Positions 56,220-64,000 of a stretch of 64,000 nucleotides of DNA are shown here, piece after piece (position 1 is the first letter of the stretch; each line of letters opens with the position of its first letter). A program made the position numbers and the translations under genes. A model generated the notes under the pieces. The model was not told the origin of the DNA, did no database searches, and was given only the letters and a program-made list of their open reading frames with translations. This DNA is from Rhizobium sp. NXC24 (GTDB taxonomy: Bacteria; Pseudomonadota; Alphaproteobacteria; Rhizobiales; Rhizobiaceae): NCBI RefSeq assembly GCF_002944315.1, contig NZ_CP024313.1:62001-126000 (forward strand), read 5' to 3'.

Positions 56220-57608
56220 CTAGAGGGGTGGGCGACCAAGATAGGCGTCGAATGCTGAGGCGACAGCGCGAAGCGCAAAGCGATACTCCTGGCCCACACG
56301 GATTAAACCATTGTCGATGTCCACTATCCCGTCCTCAGCCAGAATGTCCAACTGCTTAGCTGAGCTAAGTAAATGCATTGGATCAAATCCGTGAGCCGCA
56401 CAGATTGCTGGTACGTCTGCTTCCAAGTAGCACATGAGTTGCTCGATGATTGCGGCCCGTACGCGATCGTCGCCGGTGAGACGATAGCCTTTTGATGTCG
56501 CTAAGTGGCCGGAGGCAATCGATCGGTTATAAGGGTTTTGTGTGAGTTCGTTTTGAACGTAACCTTCGCCGCAACGACCGATGGCCGACGCGCCGAAGCC
56601 GATCAAAGTCGGGCGTGTTTCGGCCGAGTAGCCAAGCGAATTGCGCCGCAGACGACCAGTTCTCTCCGCTAATGCAAGCTCATCGTTCGGCAGCGCGAAA
56701 TGATCGAGCCCGATTTGCAGATAGCCGGCGGCGGCTAATGTTTCGGCCATGACTGAGGCCTGCTCGGCGCGCGCGGCAATATCGGGCAACGCTGCCCGGT
56801 CAATCAAGCGCTGATTTGTTCTATAGGACGGAACGTGCGAATAGCCGAAAACCGCGAGACGGTCGGGACGCATCGCAATAGCTAATTTCGCGCTCCGGCG
56901 ACAGGATTGGACTGTTTGATACGGCAAACCGAACATCAGGTCGAAATTGATGCGCCCTATTCCATGCAGGCGCAGGTTCTCGACGGCAGTCATCACCTGC
57001 GCCTCGCTCTGAACGCGGTTGATCGCCTTTTGTACGATGGGATCGAAGCTCTGGACACCGACGCTTGCGCGGGTCACACCGGCTTTTTCCAAGGCCGCGG
57101 CCATATCGGTGGTGAAGGTGCGCGGGTCCACCTCGATGGCGATGCTAGCCGCTTTTTCGAACGCGAAGCGGCCGCGCAGGAGTTCGACTAGCGACAGGAA
57201 GTCTGCAGGCGGCATGATAGTCGGAGATCCGCCCCCGAAGTGCACGTCGTTTACGGGAAGTTCCTTCGGCGCTCGCTCGGCGACCAAGCGGATCTCCTCA
57301 CGCAGCATTGCTAGATAATTGATGATCAGATTATCCAGACGCGTGATGCTCGTCGGAAAACCACAATACCAGCACATCGAACGGCAAAATGGAATGTGAA
57401 GATACAGCGAAACAGCGTCAGCGGTTGGCAGGCTCCTCAGCCATTCCTCATAAGTTTGTGCGCCGATTGCTGAGGAAAACTCCTGTGTCGTTGGATAGAC
57501 GGTATACCAAGGTAAATGCACCCCGCTATGTTTTTTCGAGATGAAAGTTGATGATGACGCGCGCAATGACTTTCGTCTCCAGCCCGGCTTGTCATGTCCA
57601 GATTTCAC
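56220..57608 (-). CDS. hemN: HemN, oxygen-independent coproporphyrinogen III oxidase
   Basis: 462 residues. The radical-SAM cluster is Cys75, Cys79 and Cys82 (HIPFCRSMCWYCG); the further cysteine often found two residues later is Phe84 here. The N-terminal WYTVYPT and the FGGGSPTIMP and SVGVQSFDP segments are typical of HemN rather than the related HemW. It oxidatively decarboxylates coproporphyrinogen III without oxygen, giving heme in microaerobic bacteroids for cytochromes and hydrogenase partners. An exact FNR/FixK box was not found upstream. It is convergent with the porin gene. Confidence 0.93.
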   Translation of the reverse strand: MKSGHDKPGWRRKSLRASSSTFISKKHSGVHLPWYTVYPTTQEFSSAIGAQTYEEWLRSLPTADAVSLYLHIPFCRSMCWYCGFPTSITRLDNLIINYLAMLREEIRLVAERAPKELPVNDVHFGGGSPTIMPPADFLSLVELLRGRFAFEKAASIAIEVDPRTFTTDMAAALEKAGVTRASVGVQSFDPIVQKAINRVQSEAQVMTAVENLRLHGIGRINFDLMFGLPYQTVQSCRRSAKLAIAMRPDRLAVFGYSHVPSYRTNQRLIDRAALPDIAARAEQASVMAETLAAAGYLQIGLDHFALPNDELALAERTGRLRRNSLGYSAETRPTLIGFGASAIGRCGEGYVQNELTQNPYNRSIASGHLATSKGYRLTGDDRVRAAIIEQLMCYLEADVPAICAAHGFDPMHLLSSAKQLDILAEDGIVDIDNGLIRVGQEYRFALRAVASAFDAYLGRPPL

Positions 57609-58059
57609 GCGTCGTCTTCCTTTCGATCAAATGGGATTCTGCGCTTGGGAGCCCGCCAGGCATCATGGCTTCCCGTCTTGCAATGCCGGTCGCGTTCCCG
57701 TCGCCTTTAAGTCGCACGGGCAAAGCTCATGCCATTCGAGTTGAAGATCCAGGACTTGAGCGTCATCGAAGTCGCTGAACGAGCTGTCGTTTGTTTGAAT
57801 GCCGAAAGATGTTTGTGCTCAAATGCCATCATGACGGCATTCGGATTGTGACGGTCGGTGGCCGTGCTTTAGCAGGAAAAGGCAGCACGATGAATACAAC
57901 ATGTCGACGGGGCAGCCGCGAGCCGCATTTTTCAAAGATCACCGGGCATGGACCTTCATGCCCTGGCCGTCGATTTCAAGCTCGGGTTCTGGGTTGGCGT
58001 GATGGGCTCATCGCAAGCGGGACCCTGGCATTTCGCCAGCACGCGTGCTGGCGCCATCC
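57609..58059. other. Gap upstream of hemN, no gene recognised
   Basis: About 450 bases. The hemN promoter should be here; TTTGATCGAA near 57630 is only a partial FNR-like match. A plus-strand frame at 57791-58087 lacks an RBS and resembles no family. Confidence 0.35.
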
Positions 58060-58512
58060 CTATGTCTCGGGCATCGCGGAGGAGTGATGGGTTGTAATCA
58101 TCCATTTTCCGTCCATGAACTCATAGGTGTAGGTGTAACGCGCGGGAAATTTGGTGCCATCGGCGAATGAAAATGTATAAATGCCGCTGTCGGTTGCCAT
58201 ATTACATCCGATCCTTATCACGCGCAGATTGATCGTTCCTTTCGGCCGCTTTTTCAGAAAGTGGTCGAAATAAGCGGCGCGCTCTTCGTGTGTCAGGCGC
58301 GGCGTGTTCGATAGCGTCGGCAGCAGGATCGCGCTTTCCGCATAGTTCGCGGCGACTTTTTCGGAATCGAGCGTTCTGAGCGACGCATTCCAGCGATCGA
58401 ACAATTCAGCTACCTGATGCTCGGTGATCGGTGCGCAGTTTACCGTGCCAGCGACGGCTTGCTGCAAAGATAAAGTGGAAAGTACCGCCGCGGCGGCAAG
58501 TGTAAGACGCAT
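58060..58512 (-). CDS. Secreted NTF2-like (SgcJ/EcaC, DUF4440-type) protein
   Basis: 150 residues. A signal peptide (LTLAAAAVLSTLSLQQAVAG) ends near residue 22. The rest is an NTF2-like cone fold: VAELFDRWNASLRTLDSEKVAANYAESAILLPT, then a middle RYTYTYEFMDGKWMITTHHSS C-terminal sheet typical of the SgcJ/EcaC group. Members are small, often exported proteins of unclear role. The gene is divergent from the RTX gene, and a nod-box-like site at 58561-58607 points toward it. Co-regulation of two exported proteins by NodD is an inference. Confidence 0.8.
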   Translation of the reverse strand: MRLTLAAAAVLSTLSLQQAVAGTVNCAPITEHQVAELFDRWNASLRTLDSEKVAANYAESAILLPTLSNTPRLTHEERAAYFDHFLKKRPKGTINLRVIRIGCNMATDSGIYTFSFADGTKFPARYTYTYEFMDGKWMITTHHSSAMPET

Positions 58513-58560
58513 GCTTCATCTCCAGTTTTAATTGCACGATCAGGTTCTCGGCAGGGCTTC

Positions 58561-58607
58561 TCCTGACTGCTTTTGATTGTTTTCAGCGTCACCCGTGTGC
58601 CGTTGAT
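58561..58607 (-). promoter_or_regulatory. Nod-box-like site facing the NTF2-like gene
   Basis: On the minus strand, ATCAAC then CACA in the YRYR position, a GGGTG near the RATG position, and AAAACAATCA in the 3' half, one base closer than in the consensus. The end of the box is poor. It lies about 50 bases before the gene start. Confidence 0.4.
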
Positions 58608-58659
58608 TTTCGCCAATCCCAATGACCCGCCTGATGCAGCACCGCCATCAATTCGTAAA

Positions 58660-58706
58660 ATCCATTGTTTGAATGTTACGCATTCATGCGATCTATAACA
58701 CCGCGG
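58660..58706 (+). promoter_or_regulatory. nod-box-like site facing the RTX (NodO-like) gene
   Basis: The 5' half ATCCATTGTTTGAATG matches the consensus at nearly every defined base. The 3' half (ATTCATGCGATCTATAACACC region) keeps about 13 of 20 positions, with correct spacing. The RTX start is about 190 bases downstream. In Rhizobium leguminosarum bv. viciae nodO is also behind a nod box. Confidence 0.6.
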
Positions 58707-58896
58707 ACCTCCTGAAGACGCTATCGAGCGGTGAGCGCTTCATGACAGGTCGCGGCGTTCGAGAACAAAGTGCACAGCTATCCATCGGTGACATGGATGC
58801 AACCGATCGAAACAATCAATTATGCCCAATGTCCGATTTAGAAATAGGTAGGCGTCACGCGGCGTTTTGGAGCGCTGCAAACGAAGGAGTATTTGC

Positions 58897-59724
58897 ATGG
58901 AAAAATTTTTCCGTGGTAGCGAAAATGCCGAAACCATTCTTGGCAGCAATGGAGAGGATGTGATCATTGATCATGGGGGCAACGACTGGATCGACTCTCG
59001 ATCTGGCAATGACCGGGTTTTCGGTGGCGAGGGCAACGACCGGATCTTAGGAGGCGCTGGCAATGATCAGGTCTATGGCGAAGACGGCAACGACTATCTT
59101 TCCGGCGACAACGGCCGTGATAAACCGCCGATTTTCGGTGAGGACAACGACTATCTCTCCGGTGGAACCGGCGATGATGTTCTCTTCGTCGGTGATGGTA
59201 GGGATTGGCTGAAAGGGGGCGAGGGGCGCGACACGTTCGTCTTCCAGTTCCACAATCCTCAGCCTGGGGACCACAATCCGATGCCAGGGTTTTTTCCGAC
59301 ACAGGGGCCAGACCCGGACATCTCCACCATCCTCGATTTCGACCCGGCACAGGATACTTTCGCCTTCGATGCGATGGACCTTTACAACGACGGCTTCGGC
59401 GCGAATTTCATCAATCACGCGAGCGTTCAGTCGGGCTCCCCGGTGGACACCTTCTATAGCGGCAAGGCCTCGGGTGCGAACGGCGCGCACGTCGTGGTGA
59501 TCACTGATCGGAGTTTCGCCGATGGCTCTGCCGCTGCACGTGCGATTTCAGGCGAGGCTGCCGGGGATATCCTCGTCTATCACGACAATAAGACGCACAC
59601 CGCAAATCTGGCCTATGTCACCTCGGAAAACAGCGTCGATGCATTGGTTCACCTGGCTGGTGTGCAGACTGTCGTTGATCTTGCCAATATGCATCTGACA
59701 GGGTGGGACTTCACATTCGTCTGA
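58897..59724 (+). CDS. RTX calcium-binding protein resembling NodO
   Basis: 275 residues from ATG 58897 (RBS GAAGGAG). Residues ~15-110 contain about eight GGxGxDxL/I/V-x nonapeptide-like repeats (GGEGNDRIL, GGAGNDQVY, GGTGDDVLF and so on) that bind calcium. The C-terminal ~60 residues, ending in Thr-Phe-Val after WDF, resemble an uncleaved type I secretion signal. Size, repeats and a nod box match NodO of R. leguminosarum, a secreted ion-channel-forming protein that aids nodulation. I do not assign the symbol because the C-terminal half is not clearly NodO. No secretion genes are nearby. Confidence 0.75.
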   Translation: MEKFFRGSENAETILGSNGEDVIIDHGGNDWIDSRSGNDRVFGGEGNDRILGGAGNDQVYGEDGNDYLSGDNGRDKPPIFGEDNDYLSGGTGDDVLFVGDGRDWLKGGEGRDTFVFQFHNPQPGDHNPMPGFFPTQGPDPDISTILDFDPAQDTFAFDAMDLYNDGFGANFINHASVQSGSPVDTFYSGKASGANGAHVVVITDRSFADGSAAARAISGEAAGDILVYHDNKTHTANLAYVTSENSVDALVHLAGVQTVVDLANMHLTGWDFTFV

Positions 59725-60530
59725 TAGGATGATTTGCCGCGAAGCTTTGCCCCTTATCAGGTGCACGGTTTTGCCTTGTCCGGGAGGTTGGCGATTGCAC
59801 TCAAGCAACCCAGTATGGTTTTTCGTGCCCGGCACTGCGATTATTGATTCCTCAAGCGAGTTCTGAAGACCGCAGGGTTCTTCCCACATGTTCGCGGAGT
59901 GCAAATGGACTTTGCAAAATGGTGACGGCCCGAAAGGAAGAGCAAGCCAATTCAGCTTTTCTTTAAACAATTGACAATTTAGCGACGATCAGCGCCCCGG
60001 GCGTCCGTTTGTTGCGGCGCGATTTTGCTGGAGCGCACGCCGAACTCGACAGGGCAGACACGTCCCAGTCAGGAGCCCCGGGACGCCTGGATCCATTTTG
60101 AAGCACGGTGTCGACATGTCTTCCAGCAGCTCGTTCGTAGCCGCGTTCCAGGCAAGTCCGCCCCCTGGGTTAACGATGTGCCAGTTCGCTCCCGTCACTG
60201 TCGAACATCTGACTCGCGTGCAGTTGGACGTTGAAATCATTTGCGACACCATCAAAGTGCCCGTCAGGTCATGACCGGAGGAAGCCAAAATCAACATTCC
60301 GAAGACTGTGAAACGCGCAACGGCAGGCGGTAGCCATAATGTCCAAAATGTCAGGTTACCTACAATCAAAACTGGTCAATTCAATTACAAGATATCCGGA
60401 TTACGCACCGAATGGCCTTTGCGATGCTGATTGATCTTGCTTTGAAAGGTCACGACATCAGATCTGCCCCCAAACATCGGAACACTACTGTTCTTTTCAA
60501 CCCTCACGATAATTCTGGGGCTAAATTGGT
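59725..60530. other. Large gap before nodD copy c, no gene assigned
   Basis: About 800 bases. A minus-strand frame (59989-60369) has a hydrophobic start but would need a TTG start and has no RBS. Around 60341-60395, ATCAAAACTGG and nearby bases loosely recall a nod box, with wrong spacing. No RNA gene was seen. Confidence 0.35.
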
Positions 60531-61469
60531 ATGCGTTTCAAGGGTCTTGATCTTAATCTTCTCGTCGCATTGGACGCTTTGATGACAGAACGTAACGTTT
60601 CGGCAGCGGCGCGCAGCATCAATCTCAGTCAGCCTGCAATGAGCGCCGCTGTCCGCCGGCTGCGCGACTATTTTGGCGATGATCTGTTTACGATGCAGAA
60701 CCGAAAACTTATTCTGACGCCACGTGCGGAAAGCCTCGCCTCCGCGGTCCGAGAGACACTACAGCACATTCAACTCAACATTATTTCTGCCGATAGCTTC
60801 GCATTAGACGAACCGGAGCGGCACTTTACGATCGCGCTTTGTGATTTCATGACGACAGTGTTCTTCCGGAAAATCATAAAGCGCCTGGCAAGGGAAGCTC
60901 CCGCAGTCAGTTTCGAGTTAATTCCGCTCCCAGACAACCCGGACCAGCTTCTGCGACGGGGCAAAGCCGATTTTCTGATTCTTCCGGAATTGTTCATGTC
61001 AAGCGCACATCCCAGAGCGAAGCTGTTCGACGAAAAGCTCGTGTCCGTCGGCTGTACGACGAATACGAAACTATGTCGTCAACTTACGGTCAGAGACTAT
61101 ATGTCGATGGGGCATGTCACAGCTAAGTCTGGGGTTGGCCAACAGCAATCGCTTGAGGACTTTTATCTATCGGAACGAGGCGTCAAAAGGCGCGTCGAAG
61201 TCGCCGTTCAGAGCTTTGGGATGGTGCCGGCAGCGCTGTTGGGCACCGACAGGCTCGCAATTCTACCTCTGCGGCTGGTGAAGCATCTCGCACCATCTAT
61301 GCCCTTGCGAATTGTGGAAAGTCCAATACCTCTTCCGGCGTTCACCGAGGCAATCCAGTGGCCAGCCTCCCATGAAAACGATCCGGCAAGCACCTGGATG
61401 CGTGAGATAATTCTGCAGGAGGCGTGCCGCATAGCAAGGCCTTCGATGTGTCGCGAACGTGACACTTAG
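60531..61469 (+). CDS. nodD: NodD, LysR-type nodulation regulator (copy c)
   Basis: 312 residues. The N-terminus [22 protein letters not shown] and [22 protein letters not shown] are NodD. It is more diverged than copies a and b, mainly in the inducer domain (for example the PDNPDQLLRRGKADFLILPELFMSS region), so it may answer to other flavonoids or act without one. It is followed by an AraC regulator and then, on the opposite strand, nodA copy b. No clear nod box precedes it. Confidence 0.94.
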   Translation: MRFKGLDLNLLVALDALMTERNVSAAARSINLSQPAMSAAVRRLRDYFGDDLFTMQNRKLILTPRAESLASAVRETLQHIQLNIISADSFALDEPERHFTIALCDFMTTVFFRKIIKRLAREAPAVSFELIPLPDNPDQLLRRGKADFLILPELFMSSAHPRAKLFDEKLVSVGCTTNTKLCRQLTVRDYMSMGHVTAKSGVGQQQSLEDFYLSERGVKRRVEVAVQSFGMVPAALLGTDRLAILPLRLVKHLAPSMPLRIVESPIPLPAFTEAIQWPASHENDPASTWMREIILQEACRIARPSMCRERDT

Positions 61470-61478
61470 GAGAGAGAA

Positions 61479-61571
61479 ATGAAGCTGAACGTCTTCGAGT
61501 GGGGTGCTGCCCACAAGATTGCTGAGCGGATCGGGCCCGGTACGACGCGAGGCGTGGATGGACTTCCCTAA
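61479..61571 (+). CDS. Possible 30-residue peptide downstream of nodD copy c
   Basis: ATG 61479 is preceded by AGGAGAGAGAA, an excellent RBS, ten bases after the nodD stop. The predicted peptide begins MKLNVFEWGAAHKIAERIG and ends at 61571. I do not recognise it. It may be the start of a deleted gene that once followed nodD, or a true small peptide. Confidence 0.3.
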   Translation: MKLNVFEWGAAHKIAERIGPGTTRGVDGLP

Positions 61572-61677
61572 GGCCTCACGGCCGTATGAGCCGAAATCGT
61601 AGCCGCGGCGGCTAAGCGCAAATTAAGGCTCTCAAAGAGTGTAGTATCCCAATTGCAACCACGAACAGGCATATCGG

Positions 61678-62712
61678 ATGTCGCATAGCAGCAACCCACA
61701 TTTGACATTTAAGCGTGGTGGATCGTCATTTGATGGCATGATCGAAACACTCGGTACTGCTTTTGGCGAATATAAAGCCGCGCTTGTCAGCCCTGTAGAT
61801 GATTTCCAATGGAGGCTGGATTTTTCGAGCTGCGACTATGCCACTGTGATCAAAGGTTTTCATCAACACGAGTTTGAGTTTCAGATTCAGCCTACCATCA
61901 ACGCCGTGCAGCATTTGTCGATTGTGCTACCGCGTAGCGGAGGCATGGGAGTAACCTACGGCTCACGTGAAGCCACCGCTCGACACGGTAAGTTGCTCCT
62001 ATATAACAATCTTGAGCCAGAGAGCGTCGTGATGTACGGCCGAGCAAACCTCATCGACGAACTTTTGCTCGACTGGAATTTGATTTTGCAGACGCTCGAT
62101 CAAACCTTCGAGACGCCATTCAGTGGATCATTGGACCTTCTGCCGGAATTGGAAATGTCGACGTCGGCCGGTCAGATGATCGGCTCTCTTGCGGAGACCG
62201 TCATTCGTGGGTTGCGCGATCCTTCGGTTCGATCCCCAATCGCAATGGCACACGTCACGCAAGCTTTGGCCGACCTGATCGTGCGCCTTGTCCCGCACAA
62301 GCTTTCCCACCTGCTCGACAGGAAGCCCTACATGATAGCGCCCAGACATGTCCGGCGCGCGATTGAATTTATGGAAGCCAATATCAGCCAGCCGATCAGA
62401 ATGCCGATGGTCGCGAAGGCTGCTGGGGTGTCGACCCGCGCATTGCAACTCGGCTTCCGTGCTTTCCGGGAGACCACGCCGGCCGCTTATTTGGCGATGC
62501 TTCGTTTGCGGGCGGCGCGGGTGGATTTACTTGATCCGGCGAACGGGCACACAACGAGAGAAATTTGCTTGAAATGGGGATTTCTTCACTTCGGACGGTT
62601 CTCGGCGATGTACAAGGCAAACTACGGTGAAAGTCCTTCTCATACGAGAAAGCGTATCAGAGGTATGCAGCCCCGCTCTCGCAGGCAACAACAAACTGTT
62701 GGGGGCAATTGA
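61678..62712 (+). CDS. AraC family transcriptional regulator (copy 2)
   Basis: 344 residues, start at ATG 61678. It aligns along its full length with copy 1 (3349-4365): FDGMIETLG, IVLPRSGGMGVTYG, LLDRKPYMIAPRHVRRAIEFM and the two C-terminal HTH units (MPMVAKAAGVSTRALQ; ICLKWGFLHFGRFS). The N-terminal ligand domain is the more diverged part. Its position between nodD copy c and nodA copy b repeats the linkage of copy 1 with the other nod cluster, hinting at a role in nodulation-gene control. The ligand is unknown. Confidence 0.86.
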   Translation: MSHSSNPHLTFKRGGSSFDGMIETLGTAFGEYKAALVSPVDDFQWRLDFSSCDYATVIKGFHQHEFEFQIQPTINAVQHLSIVLPRSGGMGVTYGSREATARHGKLLLYNNLEPESVVMYGRANLIDELLLDWNLILQTLDQTFETPFSGSLDLLPELEMSTSAGQMIGSLAETVIRGLRDPSVRSPIAMAHVTQALADLIVRLVPHKLSHLLDRKPYMIAPRHVRRAIEFMEANISQPIRMPMVAKAAGVSTRALQLGFRAFRETTPAAYLAMLRLRAARVDLLDPANGHTTREICLKWGFLHFGRFSAMYKANYGESPSHTRKRIRGMQPRSRRQQQTVGGN

Positions 62713-63053
62713 TTCGGGCGATCTGTGCTCGATCGCTTCGGTAAAATAGCCGAACTCGTTGTTGATCATAAACGCGCGAACCGAAACCTGATGCCGCACG
62801 TGTCAAATCATGTCTGGTCGAGCGCCTAATTGTGGGATCGGTGCGCAGCTAGGCATTAGCTTCTCGTCGTTGAGTTCGCGCAAGGCGGAATTGCATGGAC
62901 CGAGGTGAGAAGAAGTGCTGTCATTTGAGTGGCCGTAATGGCTTACGATGATGGCCATCCACAGCTGTTTAGTATTCCATCGCATTCAATAGACACATGC
63001 GCTGGCCAATCCCGTCAGCGCATGCTCGGTGCACGTCGTAAAGGCTTGGTGCG
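62713..63053. other. Intergenic between AraC copy 2 and nodA copy b
   Basis: About 340 bases between convergent genes. No gene or clear terminator hairpin was recognised. Confidence 0.4.
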
Positions 63054-63641
63054 TCATAGCTTCGCCCCATTTCGAGTGATCGTCGTGCCAGCGGGCCAAT
63101 CGGCCAGCGGCCGTCCAGCTGGTACAATGAGGACGAGCGGTTGATCGATGCTCGTGGACGGTTTGTCGAGGTGCGCCTCCGGGAGGGTGGACCACACACG
63201 AATCCCCGACAAGAGCGTTACCGGGCCGTGATGCCCAAATCCGTCAATATGATTGCGCGATGCGGGCGGGACTGTGCCGAAACCGAATGAAACACCGAGA
63301 TCCTGCAGTACGGGCCTAACGCGCATTGAATGGCCGATCCCTAGCCCCTCAAGATCGGGACGAACGCCATATAGTCCGAGCTCTGCCACTAGCAGTTCGG
63401 TTGTACCAACCCGTATGAAGCGGCGTAGCACTCCCAGATGAGCGGCGATACCCTTAGCGTCATAGCCGATGAAGCGAAGCTCGGGTCTCGCGCCGGCCCA
63501 GCTTCGACTGCCCTCGAATGGTTTTGCATTAAAGGCCCCGGTTGGCCCATAGGTCGTCCGAAAGAATTTGGCGAGTTCGACATGATCGGCAAGCTCCAGA
63601 TCGCTTTCCCAGCATAGTCTCCACCGCATTTGAGAGTGCAT
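63054..63641 (-). CDS. nodA: NodA, Nod-factor N-acyltransferase (copy b)
   Basis: 195 residues with all NodA hallmarks: [56 protein letters not shown] and a C-terminal [14 protein letters not shown]. It differs from copy a at many positions, more in the second half, so the two enzymes may prefer different acyl donors. nodB and nodC are not adjacent. A nod-box-like site lies about 190 bases upstream. It performs the same N-acylation step as described for copy a. Confidence 0.93.
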   Translation of the reverse strand: MHSQMRWRLCWESDLELADHVELAKFFRTTYGPTGAFNAKPFEGSRSWAGARPELRFIGYDAKGIAAHLGVLRRFIRVGTTELLVAELGLYGVRPDLEGLGIGHSMRVRPVLQDLGVSFGFGTVPPASRNHIDGFGHHGPVTLLSGIRVWSTLPEAHLDKPSTSIDQPLVLIVPAGRPLADWPAGTTITRNGAKL

Positions 63642-63827
63642 GCAAAGATCTCCTTCGCCTAGGTTTTTTCGGGCGCAACCTTTCTCAAGCGAGGCATCAG
63701 TTGCATGTTCAGACGCCTCTCAGGCGACTGCAAGACTCGTCGACAAAGACGAGATGGCATTTCGGTCCTCGGGCTCTCAGGTGATAAGCTTGCAATTCTT
63801 AGAGCATGCTTTTGAAACTCGTAATTT

Positions 63828-63874
63828 TGCATATGTAATCGACAGTTGGGATGCTTATCGGATCGATAGTTAAT
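63828..63874 (-). promoter_or_regulatory. nod-box-like site upstream of nodA copy b
   Basis: On the minus strand, CATCCCAACTGTCGATTACA covers the 3' half with about 13 matches out of 19, and ATTAAC stands in the ATCCAY position at the right distance. The middle RATG is poor. The site is better than that before nodA copy a. The rest of 63642-64000 holds nothing else recognisable. Confidence 0.5.
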
Positions 63875-64000
63875 GCCTCCCTTTGCCAGGTTCGTAAAAT
63901 TGATTGTTCGGATGCCATTCATTCATTCGGTGGATATACCGGCTTTTGAGGCCGTCTTACGTGAAAGGACGACACACATTCACCTCAATTTTGGATGGCA

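Noticed and set aside
57620..57640. FNR/FixK-like box upstream of hemN
   Set aside because: Only one half (TTTGAT) is present; the second ATCAA half is missing at the required spacing.
59989..60369. 126-codon minus-strand frame with a hydrophobic start, considered as a secreted protein
   Set aside because: It needs a TTG start, lacks an RBS, and no family is recognisable; the later internal ATG gives no better case.
1..64000. tRNA, rRNA, CRISPR arrays, insertion sequences, phage genes, replication origin
   Set aside because: None could be recognised by motif, clover-leaf, repeat pattern or protein family. The absence of transposases is notable for a symbiotic replicon but is only a negative reading by eye.

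Overview
The window looks like part of a rhizobial symbiotic plasmid or island. It holds three nodD genes, two nodA genes, several nod-box-like sites, NifA/sigma-54-type promoter signals, a complete uptake-hydrogenase maturation set and a homologue of the y4wEF auxin genes. Multiple nodD and stand-alone nodA copies together with y4wF are what is known from the Rhizobium tropici group (for example CIAT 899), so that group is the best guess. This is an inference from gene content, not a database match. No rRNA, tRNA, CRISPR array, replication origin or transposase was recognised.

Layout. (1) 1-9.5 kb: an S9A prolyl-oligopeptidase-like gene, a DoxX gene, an AraC regulator, a small triple-repeat protein resembling the MABP beta-prism, a nod-box-driven fatty acid hydroxylase, a decayed second DoxX copy, nodD copy a and a secreted DUF4168 protein. 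(2) 9.7-18.1 kb: y4wF and y4wE behind a nod box, a putative exported metallopeptidase behind a near-perfect -24/-12 promoter, nodD copy b with nodA copy a, aquaporin Z and a phasin. (3) 18.6-32.5 kb: a ROK repressor divergent from a GC-rich CUT1 sugar ABC operon containing a Gfo/Idh/MocA dehydrogenase; an orphan LuxR-type HTH; a GntR regulator; a GNAT-HAD-DegT cassette that looks like amino-sugar chemistry; and a second ROK regulator. (4) 33.4-35.2 kb: three tandem genes for low-complexity proteins that share only a charged C-terminal coiled-coil tail like that of SyrB, separated by perfect hairpins.

(5) 35.4-48.6 kb, all on the minus strand: hupS-L-C-D-F-H-(I)-(J)-K-hypA-B-F-C-D-E. The structural, protease and Hyp genes look intact. 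hupE and hupG are not found at their usual places, and hupI and hupJ look frameshifted, so this is a reduced version of the usual rhizobial hup operon. (6) 48.7-54.6 kb: a Baeyer-Villiger-type monooxygenase, an EgtD-like methyltransferase, and a cytochrome P450 with its own ferredoxin, which suggests an undescribed oxidative pathway. (7) 54.7-64 kb: a NifA/sigma-54-type promoter upstream of a porin, an oxygen-independent coproporphyrinogen oxidase (HemN), a secreted NTF2-like protein and an RTX protein resembling NodO on divergent nod-box-like sites, then nodD copy c, a second AraC regulator and nodA copy b.

Together the genes serve three symbiotic layers: flavonoid/NodD-responsive early signalling (nodA, y4wEF, RTX protein, fatty acid hydroxylase), nutrient sensing and uptake (ROK/ABC), and the microaerobic bacteroid (hydrogenase, HemN and probably sigma-54-controlled genes). 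The same triad of AraC regulator, nodD and nodA recurs at both ends, which points to duplication during assembly of the island.
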